64,000 nt of DNA. It comes from Pseudomonas sp. WS 5079 (lineage in GTDB: Bacteria; Pseudomonadota; Gammaproteobacteria; Pseudomonadales; Pseudomonadaceae). Where the stretch lies: positions 1 through 64,000 of the forward strand of contig NZ_JAAQWN010000008.1 in assembly GCF_012985465.1 (NCBI RefSeq). The letters are read 5' to 3'. This document shows, one piece after another, positions 51,062 to 60,111 of this stretch (positions are counted from its first letter, which is position 1; the number at the start of each line of letters is the position of its first letter). Below the pieces are notes generated by a model, which worked only from the letters and a program-made list of their open reading frames with translations, searched no databases and had not been told where the DNA came from. Made by a program: the position numbers and the translations under genes.

Positions 51062-52678
51062 ATGCCGGTCATCGACTCCCAACTCGACACCCACAGCCCG
51101 CAGTTCGCCCAGAACCGCGAGGCCATGCTCAGCGCCATCAACCACCTGCGCCAACTGGAACAGAACCTGTTGGACAAGGCCGCCGAGGCCAAGGGCAAGT
51201 TCGACAAGCGCGGTCAACTGCTGCCCCGTGAGCGCCTCAACCTGTTGCTCGACCCCGGCGCTCCCTTCCTCGAACTGGCGAGCCTGGCCGGCTATAAGCT
51301 GCACGACGACAAGGACGGCAGCGCCGCCGGTGGTGGGCTGATTGCCGGTATCGGTTATGTCAGCGGCGTGCGCCTGCTGGTGGTGGCCAATAACAGCGCA
51401 ATCAAGGGCGGGACGATCTCCCCCAGCGGCCTGAAGAAATCCCTGCGCCTGCAACAGATCGCCATGGAGAACAAACTGCCAGTGGTGACCCTGGCCGAAA
51501 GCGGCGGCGCCAACCTGAATTACGCAGCGGAGATTTTCGTCGAAGGCGCGCGCAGCTTTGCCAACCAGGCGCGGATGTCGGCCATGGGCCTGCCGCAGAT
51601 CACCGTGGTGCACGGCTCGGCTACGGCCGGCGGGGCCTATCAGCCAGGGCTTTCGGATTACGTGGTGGTGGTGCGCGGCAAGGCCAAGCTGTTCCTGGCC
51701 GGCCCGCCGCTGCTCAAGGCCGCCACCGGCGAAGTGGCCACCGATGAGGAACTGGGCGGCGCCCAGATGCATGCGCAAACCGCCGGCACCGCCGAATACC
51801 TGGCACAAAACGACGCCGATGGGGTGCGTATCGTGCGCGAGATTGTCAGCCTGCTGCCCTGGGACGACCGGCTGCCGCCCCAGCCGGCGCGGGCCTATGC
51901 CGAGCCGCTGTATGCGATTGAGGAACTGCTGGGCTTGATCCCCGAGGACCCAAAAAAACCCTACGACGTACGGGAAATCATCGCGCGTATCGCCGACGCC
52001 TCCAACTTCCTGGAGTTCAAGGGCGAGTTCGATGCCCACACCGTCTGCGGCCACTTGCAGATCCAGGGCCGGGCCTGCGGGTTTATCGGCAACAACGGCC
52101 CGATCACGCCCAAGGGCGCGAGCAAGGCCGCGCAATTTATCCAGCTGTGCGACCAGAGCCAGACGCCGCTGCTGTTTTTCCACAACACCACCGGGTTTAT
52201 GGTGGGCACCGAATCCGAACAGCAAGGCGTGATCAAGCACGGCGCGAAGATGATCCAGGCGGTGGCCAATGCCCGCGTGCCCAAGCTCACGGTGGTGGTC
52301 GGCGGTTCCTACGGCGCCGGCAACTATGCGATGTGCGGCCGTGGCCTGGACCCACGCTTTATCTTCGCCTGGCCCAACAGCCGCACCGCCGTGATGGGCG
52401 GCGCCCAGGCCGGCAAGGTGCTGCGCATTGTCACCGAGGCCAAGCAGTTGAAAGACGGCCTGGTGCCCGACCCCAAGGTGCTCGACATGCTCGAACAGGT
52501 CACCGCGCAGAAACTCGATAGCCAGTCCACGGCCCTGTATGGCAGCGCCAACCTGTGGGACGACGGGCTGATTGACCCGCGGGACACCCGCACGCTGCTG
52601 GGCTACCTGCTGGATATCTGCCAGCAAGCCCAGGTGCGCCAATTGCAACCCAACAGCTTCGGCGCCGCGCGCTTTTAA
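51062..52678 (+). CDS. atuC: AtuC, geranyl-CoA carboxylase beta subunit
   Basis: A 538-residue carboxyltransferase subunit that carboxylates cis-geranyl-CoA using carboxybiotin from AtuF. The fold repeats two crotonase-like halves: N-terminal (ERLNLLLDPGAPFLELASLAGY; VTLAESGGANLNYAAEIFVEG; GSATAGGAYQPGLSDYVV) and C-terminal (LFFHNTTGFMVGTESEQQGVIKHGAKMI; VVGGSYGAGNYAMCGRGLDPRF). It resembles methylcrotonyl-CoA carboxylase beta subunits; position in the atu operon decides for geranyl-CoA. GGAGG lies nine bases upstream, inside the atuB end. Confidence 0.92.
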   Translation: MPVIDSQLDTHSPQFAQNREAMLSAINHLRQLEQNLLDKAAEAKGKFDKRGQLLPRERLNLLLDPGAPFLELASLAGYKLHDDKDGSAAGGGLIAGIGYVSGVRLLVVANNSAIKGGTISPSGLKKSLRLQQIAMENKLPVVTLAESGGANLNYAAEIFVEGARSFANQARMSAMGLPQITVVHGSATAGGAYQPGLSDYVVVVRGKAKLFLAGPPLLKAATGEVATDEELGGAQMHAQTAGTAEYLAQNDADGVRIVREIVSLLPWDDRLPPQPARAYAEPLYAIEELLGLIPEDPKKPYDVREIIARIADASNFLEFKGEFDAHTVCGHLQIQGRACGFIGNNGPITPKGASKAAQFIQLCDQSQTPLLFFHNTTGFMVGTESEQQGVIKHGAKMIQAVANARVPKLTVVVGGSYGAGNYAMCGRGLDPRFIFAWPNSRTAVMGGAQAGKVLRIVTEAKQLKDGLVPDPKVLDMLEQVTAQKLDSQSTALYGSANLWDDGLIDPRDTRTLLGYLLDICQQAQVRQLQPNSFGAARF

Positions 52679-52698
52679 CGATCAGGAGAACAATAAAA

Positions 52699-53856
52699 AT
52701 GATCTTCACCCAGGAACACGAAGAGCTGCGCCGTACCGTACGGGGTTTTGTCGAACGCGAGATCAACCCCCACGTCGACGACTGGGAAAAAGCCGGGCGC
52801 TTTCCCATCCACGAGATTTTCCGCAAGGCCGGCGACCTCGGCCTGCTGGGCATTTCCAAGCCTGAGAAGTTCGGCGGCATGGGCCTGGACTACAGCTACT
52901 CGATTGTCGCCGCCGAAGAGTTCGGCACCATCCGCTGTGGCGGTATCCCCATGTCCATCGGCGTGCAGACCGATATGTGCACCCCGGCCCTCGCACGTTT
53001 TGGTTCCGATGAGCTGCGCGATGAGTTCCTGCGCCCGGCCATCAGCGGCGAACAAGTGGGCTGCATCGGCGTCTCGGAAACCGGTGCCGGCTCCGACGTG
53101 GCCGGCTTGAAAACTCACGCCCGCAAGGACGGCGACGACTACGTGATCAACGGCAGCAAGATGTGGATCACCAACTCCCCCAGCGCCAACTTTATCTGCC
53201 TGCTGGCCAATACCTCGGACGGCAAGCCCCATATCAACAAGTCGCTGATCATGGTGCCGATGAACACCCCCGGGATCAGCGTCAGCCCGCCCCTGGAAAA
53301 ACTCGGCATGCACAGCTCGGAAACCGCCCAGGTGTTTTTCGATGATGTGCGCGTGCCCCAGCGCAACCGCATCGGCCATGAAGGCGCGGGGTTCATGATG
53401 CAAATGCTGCAATTTCAGGAGGAACGGCTGTTTGGCGCGGCCAATATGATCAAGGGCCTGGAGGCCTGCGTCGACAGCACCATCGCCTACTGCAAGGAAC
53501 GCCAGACCTTCGGCAAGGCCCTGATCGACAACCAGGTGATCCACTTTCGCCTGGCCGAGCTGTCCACCGAGATCGAATGCCTGCGCGCGCTGGTCTACCA
53601 GGCCACCGAGCAATACATCAAGGGCCAGGACGTGACGCGGCTGGCCTCGATGGCCAAGCTCAAGGCCGGGCGCCTGGGCCGCGAAGTCAGCGACAGCTGC
53701 CTGCAATACTGGGGCGGCATGGGCTTTATGTGGGACAACCCGGTGGCCCGCGCCTATCGCGATGTGCGGCTGGTTTCGATTGGTGGCGGCGCCGACGAGA
53801 TCATGCTGGGGATCATCTGCAAACTGATGGGCACGCTGCCGGGGAAAAAGTCGTGA
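52699..53856 (+). CDS. atuD: AtuD, citronellyl-CoA dehydrogenase
   Basis: A 385-residue FAD acyl-CoA dehydrogenase converting citronellyl-CoA to geranyl-CoA. Family blocks: CIGVSETGAGSDVAGLKTHARKDGDDYVINGSKMWITN (about 122-158, FAD and substrate region), RQTFGKALIDNQVIHFRLAE, and the C-terminal QYWGGMGFMWDNPVARAYRDVRL. The position of the catalytic glutamate differs among long- and branched-chain enzymes and cannot be fixed here. AGGAG upstream. It overlaps atuE (GTGA). Confidence 0.9.
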   Translation: MIFTQEHEELRRTVRGFVEREINPHVDDWEKAGRFPIHEIFRKAGDLGLLGISKPEKFGGMGLDYSYSIVAAEEFGTIRCGGIPMSIGVQTDMCTPALARFGSDELRDEFLRPAISGEQVGCIGVSETGAGSDVAGLKTHARKDGDDYVINGSKMWITNSPSANFICLLANTSDGKPHINKSLIMVPMNTPGISVSPPLEKLGMHSSETAQVFFDDVRVPQRNRIGHEGAGFMMQMLQFQEERLFGAANMIKGLEACVDSTIAYCKERQTFGKALIDNQVIHFRLAELSTEIECLRALVYQATEQYIKGQDVTRLASMAKLKAGRLGREVSDSCLQYWGGMGFMWDNPVARAYRDVRLVSIGGGADEIMLGIICKLMGTLPGKKS

Positions 53857-54635
53857 ACGCCTGTGAAACCCTGGTGCTGGAACCGCACAACGGCGTGCTG
53901 CACATCACCCTCAACCGCCCGCAGAGCCGCAATGCCATGAGCGTGCAGATGGTCAGCGAACTGCGCGCAGTACTGGCGGATGTCGCGCCTGACGAGCAGG
54001 TGCGGGCATTGGTGATCAGCGGCGCCGGCGGGCACTTCTGTGCAGGCGGCGATATCAAGGACATGAGCGGCGCGGGTAGCCGTGAAGGCTTGCGCGATCT
54101 GAACCGGGTGTTTGGCGCGCTGTTGCAGGAAGTCGAAGCGCTGCCGCAGGTGGTGATCGTGGTGTTGCAGGGCGCGGTGCTGGGCGGTGGGTTTGGCCTG
54201 GCGTGTGTCAGTGACATCGCCATCGCCGATCACCAGGCGCAGTTCGGCTTGCCGGAAACCAGTTTGGGCGTGCTGCCGGCGCAGATTGCGCCGTTTGTGG
54301 TGCGCCGCATCGGCCTGACCCAGGCCCGGCGCCTGGCGCTGACTGCGGCGCGGTTTGACGGGGTCGAGGCGCAGCGCCTGGGGCTGGTGCATTTTGTCGA
54401 GCATGACCCCCAAGGGTTGGCGCAGCGCCTGGATGAGGTGTTGGGGCAGGTATTGCGTTGTGCACCGCGCGCCAATGCGCAGACCAAGGCGCTGTTGCTC
54501 CAGAGCCTGGATCAACCGTTGGAACTGCTGCTGGATCAGGCTGCCGATTGGTTTGTTGAGGCGGTGACGGGGGAAGAAGGAATCGAGGGGACGCGGGCGT
54601 TTGTTCAGAAGCGCAAGGCCAGGTGGGTGAGTTGA
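53853..54635 (+). CDS. atuE: AtuE, isohexenylglutaconyl-CoA hydratase
   Basis: A 260-residue crotonase-family hydratase that adds water to isohexenylglutaconyl-CoA. N-terminal LNRPQSRNAMS, oxyanion-hole motifs SGAGGHFCAGGDIKDM (about 53-68) and LQGAVLGGGFGLACVSDIAIA (about 105-125), then PETSLGVLP. I chose a GTG start that overlaps the atuD stop, giving the usual family N-terminus. After it the operon is interrupted by a 147-base gap holding a REP pair before atuF. Confidence 0.88.
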   Translation: MNACETLVLEPHNGVLHITLNRPQSRNAMSVQMVSELRAVLADVAPDEQVRALVISGAGGHFCAGGDIKDMSGAGSREGLRDLNRVFGALLQEVEALPQVVIVVLQGAVLGGGFGLACVSDIAIADHQAQFGLPETSLGVLPAQIAPFVVRRIGLTQARRLALTAARFDGVEAQRLGLVHFVEHDPQGLAQRLDEVLGQVLRCAPRANAQTKALLLQSLDQPLELLLDQAADWFVEAVTGEEGIEGTRAFVQKRKARWVS

Positions 54636-54656
54636 TCTTGAAAACACCACATTCCC

Positions 54657-54745
54657 TGTGGGAGCTGGCTTGCCTGCGATGCGGGCACCTCGGTCTGTCA
54701 GGGATACCGAGATGATGCAATCGCGGGCAGCCAGCTCCCCCACAA
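54657..54745. repeat. REP doublet inside the atu operon
   Basis: CTGTGGGAGCTGGCTTGCCTGCGATG and an imperfect inverted copy ending CAGCTCCCCCACA, between atuE and atuF. It is the same core class as the pair at 18765-18868. Confidence 0.85.
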
Positions 54746-54782
54746 GCCAGCACCTGCGCAACCAATCAAACAGGGACCGAAA

Positions 54783-56717
54783 ATGCCCAGTTTCAATAAA
54801 ATACTGATCGCCAACCGCGGCGAAATCGCCTGCCGGATCCAGCGCACCGCCCAAGCCCTGGGCTACCGCACCGTGGCGGTCTATAGCGAGGCCGACGCCG
54901 ACGCCCTGCACGTACACATGGCCGACGAAGCCGTGAACATCGGCCCAGCCCCGGTGCAGCAGTCGTACCTGAACATCCCGGCCATCCTCGAGGCCGCACG
55001 CCTCACCGGCGCGGACGCGGTGCACCCAGGCTATGGCTTTCTCTCGGAAAACCCGGAGTTCGCCAAGGCCTGCCTCGCCGCCGGCCTGGTGTTCATCGGG
55101 CCCAGTGCCCACGCCATCGAGTTGATGGGCAGCAAGCGCCTGTCGAAAATCGCCATGCTCGCCGCTGGTGTGCCGTGTATTGCCGGCTACCAGGGCAGCA
55201 CGCAGGACGACGCCACCCTGCAAAGCGAAGCCGAGCGCATCGGTTACCCACTGATGATCAAGGCCAGTGCCGGCGGCGGCGGACGCGGCATGCGCCTGGT
55301 GCACACGGCTGCGCAGTTGCTCGAACAACTGCACACCGCACGCTCCGAAGCCCTCAATGCCTTTGGCAGCGACGAGTTGATTCTGGAGCAGGCACTGATC
55401 GCGCCGCGCCATGTGGAAATCCAGCTGTTCGGCGACGCCCACGGCAACCTGATCTACCTGGGCGAGCGTGATTGTTCGGTGCAGCGCCGCCATCAGAAGG
55501 TCATCGAAGAAGCGCCCTGCCCGGTCATGACCAGCGAGCTGCGCCAGGCCATGGGCGAAGCGGCGCTCAAGGCCGGGCGCGCCGTGGAGTATGTCGGCGC
55601 CGGCACCGTGGAGTTCCTGCTGGACCGGGACGGACGCTTCTATTTCCTGGAGATGAACACCCGCCTGCAGGTGGAACACCCGGTCACCGAACTGATCACC
55701 GGCCTGGACCTGGTGGACTGGCAACTGCAAATCGCCGCCGGCCAGCCCCTGCCCTTGCGCCAGGAACAAGTGACGCTGAGCGGGCACGCCATGGAGGTGC
55801 GCCTGTACGCCGAGGACCCGGCCCAGGGTTTCCTGCCACAAACCGGCGAGGTACTGCGCTGGGAGCCGGCTGCCGGGGTGCGGGTCGATCATGGCTTGCT
55901 GGCCTCCCAGCGCATCAGCCCGTTTTATGACCCGATGCTGGGCAAGATCATCGCCCACGGCGCCACCCGCGAAGAGGCGCGGCGCAAGCTGCTGCGCGCG
56001 GTGCAGGACTGCGTTCTGCTGGGGATCGCCAGCAATCAGCGCTTACTGGTGGACTTGCTCGAGCACCCGCAGTTTGTCGCGGCGGATTTCAGCACCGGGT
56101 TCATCGCCGAACACTTCAGCGACATTGCCCGCCCCGCCATCAGCGACGAACAACTGGCAGTGGCCGCCGCACTGTTCTATCGGCACAGCGCGGCAGCGCA
56201 TCACCCTGCCCTGGCGGGCTGGCGCAACAATGCCAGCGTGCCCTGGACCTATCGCCTGGGTGTTGATGAGCAGCGTCATGAGGTCAGCGTGCGGGTATTG
56301 GCGCAGGATCACGTGCAAGTCGGCGCTGTCGATATCCACATCAAGGGCAGCGACGGGCGCTGGGCCAGCCTGGTCATCAACGGCATCCGGCGGCGGCTTG
56401 CCTATCACCTGCACGGCTCCCAGCTCTGGCTGTTGTACTCAGGTCACAGCCTGTGCGTGAGCAACCAGACGCAAACCGTGGCCAGTCGGGAAGAGGCCGC
56501 CAGCAGCGGCACGGTCAAGGCGCCGATGGACGGTGCCATCACCCTGCTGCAGGTGCAGGAGGGGGATGTGGTGAGCAAGGGCCAACTGTTGCTGGTGCTT
56601 GAAGCGATGAAAATGGAGCACCCGCTCAAGGCAGGGATCGATGGGGTGGTCAAGGCCATTGCAGTCACCGCCGGCGATCAAGTGCGTAATCGCCAGGTAT
56701 TGCTGCAGATCGAGTAG
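54783..56717 (+). CDS. atuF: AtuF, geranyl-CoA carboxylase alpha subunit (biotin carboxylase and carrier)
   Basis: A 644-residue biotin-containing subunit. Biotin carboxylase domain (1-450): NRGEIACRI, HPGYGFLSENPEFA, the ATP-grasp glycine loop KASAGGGGRGMRLV (about 159-172), ERDCSVQRRHQKVIEEAP and FLEMNTRLQVEHPVTE. A middle domain follows, and the C-terminal biotinyl carrier has EAMKMEHPLKAG with the biotin lysine (about residue 609). It works with AtuC. Downstream atuG and atuH, present in P. aeruginosa, are absent here; an exonuclease gene follows. Confidence 0.93.
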   Translation: MPSFNKILIANRGEIACRIQRTAQALGYRTVAVYSEADADALHVHMADEAVNIGPAPVQQSYLNIPAILEAARLTGADAVHPGYGFLSENPEFAKACLAAGLVFIGPSAHAIELMGSKRLSKIAMLAAGVPCIAGYQGSTQDDATLQSEAERIGYPLMIKASAGGGGRGMRLVHTAAQLLEQLHTARSEALNAFGSDELILEQALIAPRHVEIQLFGDAHGNLIYLGERDCSVQRRHQKVIEEAPCPVMTSELRQAMGEAALKAGRAVEYVGAGTVEFLLDRDGRFYFLEMNTRLQVEHPVTELITGLDLVDWQLQIAAGQPLPLRQEQVTLSGHAMEVRLYAEDPAQGFLPQTGEVLRWEPAAGVRVDHGLLASQRISPFYDPMLGKIIAHGATREEARRKLLRAVQDCVLLGIASNQRLLVDLLEHPQFVAADFSTGFIAEHFSDIARPAISDEQLAVAAALFYRHSAAAHHPALAGWRNNASVPWTYRLGVDEQRHEVSVRVLAQDHVQVGAVDIHIKGSDGRWASLVINGIRRRLAYHLHGSQLWLLYSGHSLCVSNQTQTVASREEAASSGTVKAPMDGAITLLQVQEGDVVSKGQLLLVLEAMKMEHPLKAGIDGVVKAIAVTAGDQVRNRQVLLQIE

Positions 56718-56787
56718 CCCTGGGCGGAACTACCAGGCTTGGCTACGCTCTATCCCCATCAGAAAGGGATGAGTACGGGAACCTGCG

Positions 56788-57330
56788 ATGCCTGATTGGC
56801 TGATTATTGATCTTGAAGCCACAACGGATGACGGCGGCTGGCCCGTGTCAGAGATGGAAATCATTGAGATCGGCGTGAGCCTGGTCAACCGCCAGGGCCG
56901 CGAGCTGGACCATTTCCAGCGCTTCGTGCGGCCCTTGCGCCGGCCGTTGTTGACGCCGTTCTGCCGCCAGTTGACGCACATCAGCCAGGCCAATATCGAC
57001 AGCGCGGCGCCCTTGACCGAGGTCTGGCCACTGTTTGAGCGCTGGCTGGGCCAGCATCATCCGCGCCTGGAAAGCTGGGCCAGTTGGGGTGACTATGATC
57101 GCCAGCAACTGGAACTGGAGTGGCAGCGCCATGGCCTGGCCAGCGTGCTGGCCCAGACGCCCCATGTGAACCTCAAGCAACGCTTCGCCAAGGCCCGGCG
57201 CCTGGACAAGCCATTGGGGCTCAATGGCGCCCTGCAACTGGCGGGCATGCAGTTCAACGGCCAGCAACACCGGGCACTGGAAGATGCGCGCAATACGGCG
57301 CGTTTGCTGCCGTTGATTTTGCCCGTGTAG
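56788..57330 (+). CDS. 3'-5' exonuclease, DEDDh family (KapD/ERI-1 type)
   Basis: A 180-residue exonuclease of the DnaQ-like superfamily. Exo I DLEATTDD (residues 7-14), with EIIEIGVSLVNRQG; Exo II around ESWASWGDYDRQQLELEWQRHG; Exo III HRALEDARNTARLLP with the H and D of the DEDDh set. It acts on RNA or DNA 3' ends in relatives; the substrate here is not known. A stand-alone gene between atuF and ppnP. Confidence 0.85.
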   Translation: MPDWLIIDLEATTDDGGWPVSEMEIIEIGVSLVNRQGRELDHFQRFVRPLRRPLLTPFCRQLTHISQANIDSAAPLTEVWPLFERWLGQHHPRLESWASWGDYDRQQLELEWQRHGLASVLAQTPHVNLKQRFAKARRLDKPLGLNGALQLAGMQFNGQQHRALEDARNTARLLPLILPV

Positions 57331-57378
57331 AAGGCATACTGGCCGACCTTTCTTGCCCCTTTTTTCGAGGATTCACCC

Positions 57379-57663
57379 ATGTTCAAAGTCAATGAGTACT
57401 TCGACGGCACCGTCAAGTCGATCGCCTTCGGCACCCCAGAAGGTCCGGCGACCATCGGCGTCATGGCCCCGGGTGAATACGAGTTCGGCACCGCCCAGCG
57501 TGAAATCATGCACGTGGTCTCGGGCGCGCTGACCGTCAAGCTGCCAGGCAGCGACAGTTGGGAAACCTTCGCCGCCGGCAGCCAGTTCAATGTGCCTGCC
57601 GACAGCAAGTTCCAGCTCAAGGTGGCTGTAGACACCGCCTACCTGTGCGAATACCGCGGCTAA
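57379..57663 (+). CDS. ppnP: Pyrimidine/purine nucleoside phosphorylase PpnP
   Basis: A 94-residue single cupin-fold enzyme (formerly YaiE/DUF1255) that splits several nucleosides by phosphorolysis. Family-typical stretches: NEYFDGTVKSIAF at the start, GVMAPGEYEFGTAQREIMHVVSGALTVKLPG and the C-terminal FNVPADSKFQLKVAVDTAYLCEY. Full family length. CGAGGA lies upstream of the ATG; a strong terminator follows. Confidence 0.93.
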   Translation: MFKVNEYFDGTVKSIAFGTPEGPATIGVMAPGEYEFGTAQREIMHVVSGALTVKLPGSDSWETFAAGSQFNVPADSKFQLKVAVDTAYLCEYRG

Positions 57664-57678
57664 GCCTTTCCCGCGCAC

Positions 57679-57713
57679 AAAAAAATGCCCGTCTCGCTGA
57701 GACGGGCATTTTT
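57679..57713. terminator. Bidirectional rho-independent terminator
   Basis: ATGCCCGTCTC-GCT-GAGACGGGCAT, an 11-bp stem preceded by a run of A and followed by TTTTT. It serves ppnP on the plus strand and the MOSC gene on the minus strand. Confidence 0.9.
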
Positions 57714-57726
57714 CATGGGGCCTGGG

Positions 57727-58533
57727 TTATTCGAGGATCGTCACCGGCATACCGACTTCCAGGTGGCCCACCCCGTCATTGACCAGGTTCTGGCCGAACA
57801 TCACGCCATCGGGCTCCTTGCGGTAGGTTTCCAGGGTCGCCAGCGGCTGGCGGTCGGCGCTGCGCTCACCCGTTGCCGGGTCGATGGTGGTGAGGATGCA
57901 CCGCGAGCAGGACTTGACCACCCGGAACTCCACCTCCCCGATGCGCAGGCGCTTCCAGCCGTCCTCGGCAAAGGCCTCACTGCCTTCGATCACCAGGTTG
58001 GGGCGAAAGCGCAGCATTTCCATGGGCCGGCCGATGCGCTGCGACAAGTCGTCGAGGGACGCCTGGCCGATCAGCAATAGCGGGAAACCGTCGGCGAATG
58101 CCACCTGGTCATCATCCTTGCCATAGCCGGCCGCCGTAGTGCGCGCGCGCTCCAGGGGCACCTGCACCAGGCGGGTCGGTTTGCCGATAAAGTCGCTGAC
58201 CCAGCGCGCGGCTTCATCGCCGGCATCGGGAACCCGCAGGGTGTCGCGCCAGATGGTCACACCGCGCAACTCGGCGTCAGCGCCGGGCAATGCCACGTCC
58301 AGGGTGGGCTGGCCAGCAGCACTCAAGGTCAGGCCTCCAGCGCCGTTCCAGAGGGCCGACAACTGGCTCATCTGCGCTGCCGCGCGCTGGGTCAGGAAGC
58401 GCCCGCTGGCCTCGTCCACCAACATCCAGCGTCGATCCCCGTCCAGCCCCAGTTTATCCAGGCCGATATGCGCCAAGGTCTCTGCCTTGCCCGACTTCAA
58501 GGGGTACCGATACAACGCGCTGAGACGAAGCAT
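57727..58533 (-). CDS. MOSC domain protein (YcbX/mARC-like)
   Basis: A 268-residue molybdenum-cofactor sulfurase C-terminal domain protein. N-terminal beta-barrel domain: LSALYRYPLKSGKAETL and GLDGDRRWMLVDEASGRFLTQR; the MOSC domain (about 130-265) includes RFRPNLVIEGSEAFAEDGWKRLRIG and VVKSCSRCILTTIDPATGER with the cysteine proposed to ligate molybdenum. Relatives reduce N-hydroxylated compounds. It lacks the C-terminal ferredoxin domain of E. coli YcbX, so it would need an external electron donor. Confidence 0.85.
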   Translation of the reverse strand: MLRLSALYRYPLKSGKAETLAHIGLDKLGLDGDRRWMLVDEASGRFLTQRAAAQMSQLSALWNGAGGLTLSAAGQPTLDVALPGADAELRGVTIWRDTLRVPDAGDEAARWVSDFIGKPTRLVQVPLERARTTAAGYGKDDDQVAFADGFPLLLIGQASLDDLSQRIGRPMEMLRFRPNLVIEGSEAFAEDGWKRLRIGEVEFRVVKSCSRCILTTIDPATGERSADRQPLATLETYRKEPDGVMFGQNLVNDGVGHLEVGMPVTILE

Positions 58534-58624
58534 GAGCCTGGGTTCCTGTGAACAAAAACGTCACCCTATACGAGCACGCTGCCAGAATCAAAACTTCCCC
58601 GGTCGGCAACGTGGCCAGAAGGTA

Positions 58625-59560
58625 TCAGGCTGGGACTTCGTCCAGCATCAGGCGCTGGCGCACCACATCCACCAACTTGTCGGGCTGGAATTTGGAGAGG
58701 AAGTTGTCGCAACCGACCTTCTTCACCATCGAATCGTTGAAGCTGCCGGACAACGAGGTATGCAACACCACATAGAGGCCACGCAGGCGCGGGTCGTTGC
58801 GGATCTCGGTGGTCAGGCGGTAGCCGTCCATCTCGGGCATTTCGGCGTCGGTGAAGATCATCAGCAACTTGTCGGTCATTACCTGGCCGGTGTCCGCCCA
58901 CGCCTTGAGCATGTTCAAGGCCTTGAGGCCATCACTGGCGATATGCATCTTCACCCCCAGTTGACCCAGGGTGTCACGCAGTTGCGACAGGGCCACGTTG
59001 GAGTCATCCACCAGCAACACTTCGCGGCCACGGGCACGTTCGAGGACCGGGTCCTCGAGTTTTTCCCGGGAGACCTTGGCGTTGTAGGGCACGATCTCGG
59101 CGAGGACTTTTTCCACGTCGATGATTTCTACCAACTGCTCATCCACCTTGCTGATGGCCGTGAGGTAATGCTGGCGACCGGCGCTGGCCGGCGGAGGCAG
59201 GATCGACTCCCAGGTCATGTTGACGATGCGGTCGACGCCGCCCACCAGGAAGGCCTGCACCGAGCGGTTGTACTCGGTAACGATAATGGTGCTGTTGGGC
59301 CCCGGCACCAGCGGACGCATGCCGATGGCCTGGGACAGGTCGATCACCGGCAGGGTCTGGCCGCGCAGGTTGACCACGCCGCAGACAAACGGGTGGCGCT
59401 GTGGCATCAGGGTCAGCTTGGGCAACTGCAGGACTTCCTGCACCTTGAACACGTTGATCGCGAACAACTGACGCCCGGCCAGGCGAAACATGAGGATCTC
59501 CAGGCGATTCTCACCCACCAATTGCGTGCGTTGATCTACCGTGTCGAGAATGCCAGCCAT
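58625..59560 (-). CDS. cheV: Chemotaxis coupling protein CheV
   Basis: A 311-residue CheW-REC fusion that couples receptors to CheA and is tuned by phosphorylation. CheW domain (about 15-155): EILMFRLAGRQLFAINVFKVQEVLQ, VVNLRGQTLPVIDL; receiver domain (about 175-305): VLLVDDSNVALSQL, the phospho-acceptor aspartate in MIFTDAEMPEMDGYRL and a K-P type LSKFQPDKL end. The start at 59560 has AGGAG seven bases upstream. The longer reading frame is not supported. Confidence 0.92.
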   Translation of the reverse strand: MAGILDTVDQRTQLVGENRLEILMFRLAGRQLFAINVFKVQEVLQLPKLTLMPQRHPFVCGVVNLRGQTLPVIDLSQAIGMRPLVPGPNSTIIVTEYNRSVQAFLVGGVDRIVNMTWESILPPPASAGRQHYLTAISKVDEQLVEIIDVEKVLAEIVPYNAKVSREKLEDPVLERARGREVLLVDDSNVALSQLRDTLGQLGVKMHIASDGLKALNMLKAWADTGQVMTDKLLMIFTDAEMPEMDGYRLTTEIRNDPRLRGLYVVLHTSLSGSFNDSMVKKVGCDNFLSKFQPDKLVDVVRQRLMLDEVPA

Positions 59561-60111
59561 TGAAGACTCCTGGGTGTGCTGAAAGATTTGCTGCCTACTG
59601 GAGAAGGTTATCGGCAGACGGCGCCAGACCTTGACCCTGGGTAAAATGCCACGTAAATGCATTGATGTCACACTGACATCATGCTTTACTGGCATCACCT
59701 CCCATCCGGGAGTCAAGCGGCGCCGCCAGACCCTCAAACGGTCACAAGGTTCCGTCATATAGGGGATTCCCCTAGTCGCAATCAGGTCCAACCTGATATT
59801 CGCAATATCCAATAGCCATTAATGTGACGCCATTCTCATTGCATGAATGGAGTCAGGCTTTTGTTTGCTATCGCAAGCCCGCGGCCCAAGGGCCTTCCAG
59901 GCGTTATCGCCTGGGCAATCGAAGTCATGCGAACACCCCTGGTTGTTTCCACTGCACGCAGCGCCAGCCATCGCGACGCTGATCACTCAAATAAAAGTAC
60001 TACTCAAAATTCAGAAACGAACTACAGATTCCGGTCATATTTCGGCGCTAGTTTGAAGCCGTTGCTACGGTGCTACATCTCATTATCTGACCGTATGTTG
60101 TGGAGACTTTC
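59561..60111. other. Intergenic region between cheV and the helical unknown
   Basis: About 550 bases with no convincing gene; the open frames here lack ribosome sites and similarity. It holds a 19-base palindrome and presumably the divergent promoters. No REP element is seen. The base composition is lower in GC than the genes around it. Confidence 0.6.
59663..59681. promoter_or_regulatory. 19-base palindrome upstream of cheV
   Basis: TGATGTCA-CAC-TGACATCA, perfect 8-base arms, about 103 bases upstream of the cheV start. It is probably an operator; the regulator is unknown. Confidence 0.5.

Noticed and set aside
49685..52648. 987-codon open frame opposite atuA-atuC
   Set aside because: It crosses three well-supported genes on the other strand and has no recognisable domain.
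53754..55958. 734-codon open frame opposite atuD-atuF
   Set aside because: It spans the atuD end, atuE, a REP pair and the atuF start on the wrong strand, and its composition is that of a shadow.
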